Shown: one piece after another, positions 14,079 to 19,542 of the stretch | Position numbering within the stretch: position 1 is the first letter of the stretch | Layout: each line of letters opens with the position of its first letter | NCBI GenBank assembly: GCA_039798265.1 | Contig: JBDKGH010000122.1 | Span: 1-19,542 of the forward strand | Length of the DNA: 19,542 nucleotides | Direction of reading: 5' to 3' | From: JBDKGH01 sp039798265 | GTDB lineage: Bacteria > Bacteroidota > Bacteroidia > Flavobacteriales_D > Sanyastnellaceae | Notes under the pieces: model-generated | Database searches by the model: none | Told to the model about the DNA's origin: nothing | What the model saw: only the letters and a program-made list of their open reading frames with translations | Made by a program: the position numbers and the translations under genes

Positions 14079-14902
14079 AGCAAATGAACCAAGGTTGGAA
14101 ATACCGCCGCCGCTTCTAGTCCTTCAGGAAGGCTAATGGCTTTCGGCGAGGTCCACGGGTGAACGTGCTGGGTGTAGGTGTGCAATAACTCCTGCAATGC
14201 TGGCGAGGTGTTTTCGCCATAGAGATACAAGGTAGATTGTTCGAGATCTATTCCCAATCGCATTGCCGCATTGGCAACATGATACAGCACGTCTTCATTT
14301 CCTTGCGCCCCAAAGTGATTCACGAGTTTCATTTCGCCTTTGCTGTAAGCAGTGAGCAGCATGAATTGTGGTGAAGTGTACACATGAAATTCATGTCCAC
14401 TCACCGAGCGCTGACTAATGGTGTATTGCGTAAACAAAGAAGCCGAAGGAATAAAACGAACGCCAGGCAAAATGGGCTTCAACTGCATCAACGCATCGGG
14501 TATGCGAGCTACTAGTTTTGCCCCAGCTGCTTCTATGGCATCTATTTGTACCTCGAATTCCTCCTCCGAAAGGAGCAATTCTTTTTCTTTACCAGGCACC
14601 ATGAAACCATCCGGTGCAAGGGTAAAATCGGGCGTGTCGTAGCTAAGGGTGGTTTTGCGAAACACCGCTGTTCCCCAATTGCGACCTTGTACAAAACGCA
14701 CCACATCCTCAAAGGGATGAGCATGTTCTTTGTCCACTGGAAAGGTTTCTAACCAGTGTATAGTGCCGCTATCGGCTTCTACAGCCATTACCTGCACGCT
14801 TTGCTGAGAAAGGTGCACAGCTAAGTGAAGTGATGACGCTTGGTTCAACACTTCCTTTGGCATGATGGCGCGGGCTAGATTTTCGGGGTTAAAAACACTC
14901 AT
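14069..14902 (-). CDS. DUF3822-family protein
   Basis: A 277-residue protein that I assign to DUF3822, a Bacteroidota family of unknown function, from its size, its character and its position just upstream of rsmD, as I recall it in flavobacteria. I start it at 14902 (MSVFNPENLARAI) because the upstream extension has no family character and crosses the probable promoter. Alternating hydrophobic strands (LHLAVHLSQQSVQVMAVEA..., EFHVYTSPQFMLLTAYSKGEMKL...) suggest a duplicated alpha/beta fold. There is no signal peptide or membrane segment. It overlaps rsmD by 10 bases, so it is translated with it. Confidence 0.75.
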   Translation of the reverse strand: MSVFNPENLARAIMPKEVLNQASSLHLAVHLSQQSVQVMAVEADSGTIHWLETFPVDKEHAHPFEDVVRFVQGRNWGTAVFRKTTLSYDTPDFTLAPDGFMVPGKEKELLLSEEEFEVQIDAIEAAGAKLVARIPDALMQLKPILPGVRFIPSASLFTQYTISQRSVSGHEFHVYTSPQFMLLTAYSKGEMKLVNHFGAQGNEDVLYHVANAAMRLGIDLEQSTLYLYGENTSPALQELLHTYTQHVHPWTSPKAISLPEGLEAAAVFPTLVHLLCA

Positions 14903-14919
14903 ATAAATTATATGAACTG

Positions 14920-14927
14920 CGAAGCTA
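14920..14927 (-). promoter_or_regulatory. Candidate -7 box for the DUF3822-rsmD-coaD operon
   Basis: On the minus strand TAGCTTCG matches TAnnTTTG with one change and is followed by CAG, 17 bases before the ATG at 14902. The whole divergent gap to the helicase gene is only 65 bases. No clear -33 TTG is visible. For the helicase itself the best box is the weaker TTTCTTTG at 14948-14955. Confidence 0.35.
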
Positions 14928-14967
14928 CATAAAGCCGAGTAGTTTTCTTTCTTTGCAGGGCAGCTAA

Positions 14968-16434
14968 GTGCAAGTTTTGGCAAAAAAAGAGTCCACATAC
15001 GAAGGTCCTGAGGCGTTTGAAGAGCGATTGGTTCACCATTTTGGGTTAGAACCTACAGCAGGACAGCGGAGGCTTTTTTATGCCTTTACTCGTTTTATGT
15101 TCAGCGTGAAATCGCGCTGCGCCCTTATTATCAAGGGTTACGCGGGTACGGGTAAAACCACTAGCGTAAGCGCCATGGTAAAATCGGTGATGGAGGCGGG
15201 CTTCAATGTGGTGCTGCTAGCGCCTACCGGTAGGGCCGCTAAAGTATTGTCTAATTATTCGAAGCGACCCGCTTGGACAATCCACAAACAGATCTACGCC
15301 CGCCGTGGCGATAAGTCGGGAAGGGTGTGGTTTGAGCTGAAAGAAAATGAACTCGAAAACACTGTCTTTTTTGTCGATGAAGCTTCGATGATCGGTTCGG
15401 AAAAATTGAGCTTCGTGAGTGATGAAATCGGCACTGGCGATTTGCTCGAAGATCTCATTCGCCACGTGTATTCGGGTGTGGGATGCCGCTTGGTCTTCAT
15501 CGGTGATGGTGCTCAGCTCCCGCCAGTGGGCAGCGATAAAAGCCCCGCACTCGAAGTGGAATTTCTGCGCGATCGCTATGACTTGAATATCGCAGCTATT
15601 GAGTTGACGGAGGTCATTCGTCAGGCGAGCGATTCGGGTATTCTAGAAAATGCCACACGGTTGCGCAATCACATTACGGCTAAGTTGGCCAATTTTCCGC
15701 AATTCAAAAGCGAAGGATTTAAAGATGTGCACCGAGTAGAAACGGATATTCAACCCTTGCTCGAAGAGGCCTTCGCTACTTACGGAAAAGACGATACGGT
15801 GATCATCACACGTTCAAACAAACGGGCAAATTTGTTTAATCAGCAAATACGCGGTCGATTGTTGGGCAACGAAGAGGAGATCAATTCGGGTGACCGCATG
15901 ATGGTGCTGCGCAACAATTATTACTGGTTGCAAGATCAGGCCGCACAAATAGCCGGGTTCATTGCCAATGGCGACGTTATTCACATCAAACGGGTGCGTT
16001 CGTTTGAAGACAAAGGTCCGTTTCGTTTTTGCAAAGCCGTGATCGAATTGATCGACTATCCCGAATTACCCGAGATGGAAGTGATGCTCTTGTGCAATTC
16101 TATTTGGGAAGAAACACCGAGTTTGCCGTGGTCAAAAATCAGAGAGCTCGGCGAAGTAGTGGCGCAAGATTATCAAGACCTCGATAACGCCGGAAAGATT
16201 CGCAAGGCGGTGCAAGAAGATCCGTACTATAATGCACTACAAGTAAAATTTGCCTACGCCATTACATGTCACAAATCGCAAGGGGGACAGTGGCCTTGTG
16301 TGTTTGTAGATCAAGGATACATCAATGATGAAATGAGTCCGCTCGAATTGAATCGCTGGTTTTACACCGCCTTCACCCGTGCCATGGAACATTTGTACTT
16401 GGTGGGCTTTGAAGAAAAAATGCTCGAGTCTTAA
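14968..16434 (+). CDS. RecD/Dda-like SF1B DNA helicase
   Basis: A 488-residue ATPase with complete SF1 helicase motifs: Walker A GYAGTGKTT at 57-65, motif Ia LAPTGRAAKVL, Walker B FFVDEASM at about 134-141, motif III FIGDGAQLPPVG, and the C-terminal motifs AITCHKSQGGQWPCVFVD and RWFYTAFTRAMEHLYLVG. The size and lack of a long N-terminal region match the short RecD2/Dda-like helicases next to DUF3822 in Bacteroidota rather than RecBCD RecD. It should unwind DNA 5'-3'; its role is unknown. The start is GTG at 14968; a TTG nine bases on (MAKKES) is an alternative. Its stop overlaps the convergent phosphodiesterase stop. Confidence 0.88.
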   Translation: MQVLAKKESTYEGPEAFEERLVHHFGLEPTAGQRRLFYAFTRFMFSVKSRCALIIKGYAGTGKTTSVSAMVKSVMEAGFNVVLLAPTGRAAKVLSNYSKRPAWTIHKQIYARRGDKSGRVWFELKENELENTVFFVDEASMIGSEKLSFVSDEIGTGDLLEDLIRHVYSGVGCRLVFIGDGAQLPPVGSDKSPALEVEFLRDRYDLNIAAIELTEVIRQASDSGILENATRLRNHITAKLANFPQFKSEGFKDVHRVETDIQPLLEEAFATYGKDDTVIITRSNKRANLFNQQIRGRLLGNEEEINSGDRMMVLRNNYYWLQDQAAQIAGFIANGDVIHIKRVRSFEDKGPFRFCKAVIELIDYPELPEMEVMLLCNSIWEETPSLPWSKIRELGEVVAQDYQDLDNAGKIRKAVQEDPYYNALQVKFAYAITCHKSQGGQWPCVFVDQGYINDEMSPLELNRWFYTAFTRAMEHLYLVGFEEKMLES

Positions 16435-17264
16435 TACATCATCGCCAACGCGCGATCGGGATAATCGCTGATGATGTTGCGAAGCCCGAGCGCAATCAAG
16501 TACTTCATGTCTTTCTGATCATTCACCGTCCATGCGCTTAAGGCGAGATTTTTTTCTTTGCACTGGTGTACCAAGGCTTCATCGATCAATGAAAAATGGG
16601 GTGAAATACCATACGGTGTAAAGGTCAACTGATCGAGCTGGTCGAGTAGGGGGCGGTTTTTTGTTTCGGTTAAAAACACCGAACGAACGTTCGGTAGAAG
16701 CGCGTGAAGTTCATTGAGAATGCGCGAATCAAAACTTTGAACGATCGCAGTATCCACGAGTTCTAAGTCGCGCAAATGATCGGCGATTATTGCCGCATAC
16801 CGGGCGGGTTGGGGATGAAAATGATCGTCCCATTCGGCTTGCGATTTGATTTCAATATTCAAACGCGGTTTGCGCACCAATGGCCAATGGTGAATGGCAT
16901 CTACCAATTCTTTGAGCAGTGGTTTGTGTGATGGCGCTCGCTGCTGTAGGGGAAAACGAAAATGCCCTTTTTCTCCACAACGATAGCGCTGAATTTCTTC
17001 TACCGTCATGCGGTAAATGTTCAGTGATGTGCTTTCTTCTTCACTTATAGCACGGCCATCCGGATGCGCGCAAATTTCATGGTGCATATAGGGATCATGC
17101 GATACCAGCAATTGACCATCACCAGTGCACACCACATCTAACTCCAAGTAATGCACGCCTAATTGCGCTGCGTAAAAAAATGCAGCCAAGGTATTTTCCG
17201 GAAAGTAACCACGGCAACCGCGGTGTCCTTGCACGGTGAAGGAAAGCGAATCAGAAGCGCGCAT
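16431..17264 (-). CDS. Glycerophosphodiester phosphodiesterase
   Basis: A 277-residue TIM-barrel enzyme, without a signal peptide, that hydrolyses glycerophosphodiesters to glycerol 3-phosphate and an alcohol. The catalytic histidines lie in GHRG (13-16) and SHD (55-57), with PENT at 22-25 and metal-binding ELD at 41-43; NIEIKS and QSFD motifs follow, and it ends in the conserved ISDYPD. It resembles cytoplasmic UgpQ. It starts 14 bases after the TlpA-like gene and is probably co-transcribed. Its TAA stop shares the palindrome TTAA with the stop of the convergent helicase gene. Confidence 0.92.
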   Translation of the reverse strand: MRASDSLSFTVQGHRGCRGYFPENTLAAFFYAAQLGVHYLELDVVCTGDGQLLVSHDPYMHHEICAHPDGRAISEEESTSLNIYRMTVEEIQRYRCGEKGHFRFPLQQRAPSHKPLLKELVDAIHHWPLVRKPRLNIEIKSQAEWDDHFHPQPARYAAIIADHLRDLELVDTAIVQSFDSRILNELHALLPNVRSVFLTETKNRPLLDQLDQLTFTPYGISPHFSLIDEALVHQCKEKNLALSAWTVNDQKDMKYLIALGLRNIISDYPDRALAMMY

Positions 17265-17278
17265 CAGCGAAGTGCTGC

Positions 17279-18694
17279 TTATTTGATGTTTTGAGAAAGG
17301 AAGGTTTGCACTTCACGAATGCCTTTCGGCTTCAACACAATTTTTCCTGACGAGTCTAGTAAGAAAAATCCAGGTGTTTTGGTGATGCGGTAATCTTTCG
17401 CTGCTTTCGAATCCCACTGCTTGTATCCACACAAGTTAGGGAAGGTAAAGCCACGAGAAGTAATGGCGTTTTCCCAAGCCATTTTGTTGGTGTCAACGGA
17501 ATAACCGAGAAGCTCAAATCCTTTTCCTTTCCACTGTTCGTAGCACGCTTTTACTTCGGGTGCTTCGCCTTGGCAGTGTTCGCACCAGCTGCTCCAAAAC
17601 ATCACTAAGGTGTATTTGTTTTTTGCGCAAGCGCTCATCAAATCAAATGAACCGCCAGACTGTAGTGTACCACTAATATTCGGCGGTGTATTGCCGATGG
17701 AAAGTTTGGTAATGCTTTCGGCTGTGCTTTTGATGATGTTGGTTAAATCAGCATCACCGCACGAATCGCCATTGATGTAGTTGTCGATGATGTAGGTCGA
17801 AATGTTTTCCATGCCACTCTCATAAAAGCCGATGAGCATTTGGTTGAGTGAAAATTCGAGAACGGTGTTGTTCGCTTTTGCTTTATCAGCAATCAAAGCG
17901 ATGCAATCAATGAATCCGGCTTCTTTACCACCGCTGAAGGCGCGCATGAAGTTTTGAATACGATCGCTCAGGGCTAAGCTGCGGATGATGCTTTCATCAG
18001 AAAAGTCGATGTTTTCCCAGTACTTGGTTTTATCGGTTTTGTTAGGCTCTTGTTTCCAAGTAAGCCACTTCGCCAGATAAGTATTGGGATATTCTTTAAT
18101 GAGCGTGCCTTGCAGATTGGCGAGTTCTATTTCTTTGTTGAGTGCTTGTTTTTCAAACTCCGTTTTTATCGAACTCTTGTGAGCCGCTACACGCGCATCT
18201 TTGATGGCTTTGAGTAGGGCAATTTCCTGTGGTATGTATTTCCACATTCCTTCGTTTTCTTTCGTGCTTACGGCTACAGCACCGCCATCTATTTTGGCTG
18301 ATTTGAATTGCACTTCCACCACCGCTTCATCCGGGTTGAGGATAAGGGGCGTAATGTTGTTATCGGCCAAACCGATCATGTACACGCCGCGGTCGTATTC
18401 TTTTTTGCCAAAAGAAAACGTGCCATTGCTCACCACTACCGAATCGATTTTGGTATTGGTGCGGCCATAGGTACTGTAGAGGTACATTTTTTTAGCAGCG
18501 GGTGCGCTAATACTTCCTTTCACTTCAATAACTCCGCGCTTATTGCCTTTGTTGGCCTCGGTAACACCATTGGTAAAGGGAATGCTTTCCGCTGTGGTGT
18601 TGAGGTCTGCTTTTTTTTCTGGGGCTTTTTCGCCACAGCTACTGAAGGTCATTCCTGCTACGAGGAGAATTCCGAATATGCTCATGTATCTCAT
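17279..18694 (-). CDS. TlpA-like thioredoxin-fold lipoprotein (DUF4369-type)
   Basis: A 471-residue exported protein. The signal sequence ends in FSSC with a probable lipidated Cys20 (Phe at -3 is unusual), followed by a charged linker, a DUF4369-like beta region at about 55-150, a helical middle, and a C-terminal thioredoxin domain. The redox motif is intact, W370-C371-E-H-C374, and the cis-proline is in KTPGFFLL. It likely reduces disulfides in the periplasm; partners are unknown. Unlike the related protein at 11534-13066, it should be active. A good promoter lies just upstream. The start may be the first ATG (18694) or the fourth codon. Confidence 0.88.
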   Translation of the reverse strand: MRYMSIFGILLVAGMTFSSCGEKAPEKKADLNTTAESIPFTNGVTEANKGNKRGVIEVKGSISAPAAKKMYLYSTYGRTNTKIDSVVVSNGTFSFGKKEYDRGVYMIGLADNNITPLILNPDEAVVEVQFKSAKIDGGAVAVSTKENEGMWKYIPQEIALLKAIKDARVAAHKSSIKTEFEKQALNKEIELANLQGTLIKEYPNTYLAKWLTWKQEPNKTDKTKYWENIDFSDESIIRSLALSDRIQNFMRAFSGGKEAGFIDCIALIADKAKANNTVLEFSLNQMLIGFYESGMENISTYIIDNYINGDSCGDADLTNIIKSTAESITKLSIGNTPPNISGTLQSGGSFDLMSACAKNKYTLVMFWSSWCEHCQGEAPEVKACYEQWKGKGFELLGYSVDTNKMAWENAITSRGFTFPNLCGYKQWDSKAAKDYRITKTPGFFLLDSSGKIVLKPKGIREVQTFLSQNIK

Positions 18695-18715
18695 CTTTAT
18701 TCCGGTAAGGAGTCA

Positions 18716-18742
18716 CAAATATACCGGTGCATTTGTTATCAA
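18716..18742 (-). promoter_or_regulatory. Promoter of the TlpA-like gene
   Basis: On the minus strand TTTTG (18744-18740) and TATATTTG (18723-18716) are 16 bases apart. The -7 box is an exact TAnnTTTG match, and the spacing is close to the usual 17-23. The box ends 21 bases before the ATG. Confidence 0.5.
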
Positions 18743-18802
18743 AAGGCAAAAAAATGCCTCCCCGCTTTGTCAAATACTGTGCCCGCTTAACGGCATTGGG
18801 AG

Positions 18803-18810
18803 TATGTTTG
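18803..18810 (+). promoter_or_regulatory. -7 promoter box of the unrecognised gene
   Basis: TATGTTTG is an exact TAnnTTTG match ending four bases (CACC) before the ATG at 18815. This implies a transcript starting at or next to the start codon. No TTG occurs at the usual -33 distance. Confidence 0.4.
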
Positions 18811-18814
18811 CACC

Positions 18815-19363
18815 ATGAATGAGCAGCAGGCCCTGCAAATACTCGAATGGAACATCCGCCTCGACCCGGAGGAGTATGCGGAATGGCAAGAGGAATGGAT
18901 TTTTGATCGCAGCAAAGAAGTGCTGCTCAAAGCCTATGCTCCTGTGCTCATTCAAAAGCGCATCGATGAGATGAACAAGGTGCTTGACGCCCTGCAGGTG
19001 CTTGGATTTTTTTCAGAAAAAAAGGAAAGCCTTACCATCACAGCAGACCCCACTGACGGACTTTCTTTTTTGCGCAGCTATGAAAAAAACAAAGCGCTAG
19101 CAAAAACGGCGATCGCTCAAAGTCGCACCATTAGCGATTTACAAGCGGCTTCTTGTGGGCTGAAAGCCGTTGTGCACGATTACCTGCAGCGGTTCGATTC
19201 GTTTTTTCCCGAAATCGAAAAATACCCCGATGCGGTAAAAAGCCAAGAGGAACTGGATACGGCCCGCGTGATTATGGCCTTAAAAAATGGCCCCGCGGAT
19301 GATGAAATTGCGGGACTTCTTTCCAAAGAAAAAGCGCGCATTGCTTTTCTGCAAAGTCTTTGA
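18815..19363 (+). CDS. Unrecognised helical protein
   Basis: A 182-residue protein I do not recognise. It has no signal peptide or membrane segment, is rich in Glu, Lys, Ala and Leu, and appears almost entirely helical, including LQILEWNIRLDPEEYAEW near the start. One Cys is present (SCGLKAVVHDYLQRF). The frame is open with coherent codon use, a convincing promoter box sits directly upstream, and it is flanked by genes on the opposite strand, so it forms a single-gene unit. It is probably a cytoplasmic protein restricted to relatives of this organism. Confidence 0.7.
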   Translation: MNEQQALQILEWNIRLDPEEYAEWQEEWIFDRSKEVLLKAYAPVLIQKRIDEMNKVLDALQVLGFFSEKKESLTITADPTDGLSFLRSYEKNKALAKTAIAQSRTISDLQAASCGLKAVVHDYLQRFDSFFPEIEKYPDAVKSQEELDTARVIMALKNGPADDEIAGLLSKEKARIAFLQSL

Positions 19364-19364
19364 A

Positions 19365-19380
19365 TTTTTTCTAGAAAAAA
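19365..19380. other. AT-rich 16-bp palindrome between convergent genes
   Basis: T6-CTAG-A6 is perfectly self-complementary and fills the 18-base gap between two convergent stop codons. It could act as a weak bidirectional terminator, but it lacks a GC-rich stem and a loop, so this is uncertain. Confidence 0.35.
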
Positions 19381-19381
19381 A

Positions 19382-19542
19382 CTACTCGTAACGAAGCGAC
19401 TCGATGGGATCCATTTTAGCGGCTTTGCTCGCGGGATAATAACCACTGGCGATGCTCACCAAAAAACAAATGGTAGCGCCCAAGAAAAGCCACAACCACG
19501 GAACCGTGAAGCCTACGCCCAAAATAAAGCTGAGCACATTGC
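19382..19542 (-). CDS. FtsX/MacB-type ABC transporter permease, C-terminus (partial)
   Basis: The last 52 complete codons of a minus-strand gene that runs off the window. The peptide has a hydrophobic segment (PWLWLFLGATICFLVSIAS) followed by GYYPASKAAKMDPIESLRYE and the stop. This ending, with YPA-x-KAAK-x-DPI-x-LRYE, is the hallmark of MacB/LolC-type permeases with the FtsX domain. Such permeases work with an ATP-binding partner in lipoprotein or peptide export; the substrate cannot be inferred from this fragment. It is convergent with the unrecognised gene. Confidence 0.9.
   Translation of the reverse strand, partial: NVLSFILGVGFTVPWLWLFLGATICFLVSIASGYYPASKAAKMDPIESLRYE

Overview
This window looks like a chromosomal segment from a member of the Bacteroidota, most likely order Flavobacteriales (Cryomorphaceae/Crocinitomicaceae-like); that placement is an inference. 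The support is: lipoproteins and DUF4369/TlpA-type thioredoxins typical of the phylum, PafA-type alkaline phosphatase, conserved neighbourhoods (NUDIX / pyrE / SRPBCC; RecD-like helicase / DUF3822 / rsmD / coaD), almost no Shine-Dalgarno sequences, and repeated promoter boxes of the Bacteroidota form TAnnTTTG (here often TAnnTTCG).

Layout. Positions 1-600 hold no convincing protein gene. They contain the 3' part of a damaged tRNA-Val(TAC), a Rho-independent terminator, a second tRNA fragment (D arm), several copies of a short palindromic repeat with TCCCGA/TCGGG ends, and a ten-unit hexamer array. Positions 601-2369 (+) encode a two-gene lipoprotein operon related to MbnP/MbnH: a copper-binding-type protein and its di-haem partner enzyme. 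Positions 2370-2664 carry two terminators around a perfect 13-bp palindrome. A divergent pair follows: 3-hydroxybutyryl-CoA dehydrogenase (-) and a long-chain acyl-CoA synthetase (+), both of fatty-acid metabolism. The synthetase leads a compact plus-strand run: PAP2 phosphatase, fluoride channel CrcB/FluC, PafA phosphatase and a PDZ-containing M61 aminopeptidase.

Positions 9840-11518 hold the SRPBCC and pyrE genes (-) and a divergent NUDIX hydrolase (+); the ATG codons of pyrE and NUDIX overlap in a single CATG. Positions 11534-14902 (-) are a tight four-gene operon: DUF3822, rsmD, coaD, and a DUF4369/thioredoxin-fold protein that has lost both redox cysteines. Its divergent neighbour is a RecD/Dda-like helicase (+), whose stop codon overlaps that of a convergent glycerophosphodiester phosphodiesterase. 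That gene is preceded in its operon by a redox-competent TlpA-like lipoprotein. The right end carries an unrecognised 182-residue protein (+) and the C-terminus of an FtsX/MacB-type ABC transporter permease (-).

Most of the window is ordinary core metabolism and maintenance. The points most worth a second look are the broken tRNA plus palindromic repeats at the left edge, the MbnP/MbnH pair carrying matching surface-export-like signals with no methanobactin precursor in view, the probable leaderless promoters, the overlapping pyrE/NUDIX start codons, and the thioredoxin-fold protein with SPSS in place of CxxC. I see no CRISPR array, prophage, transposase or obvious defence system.
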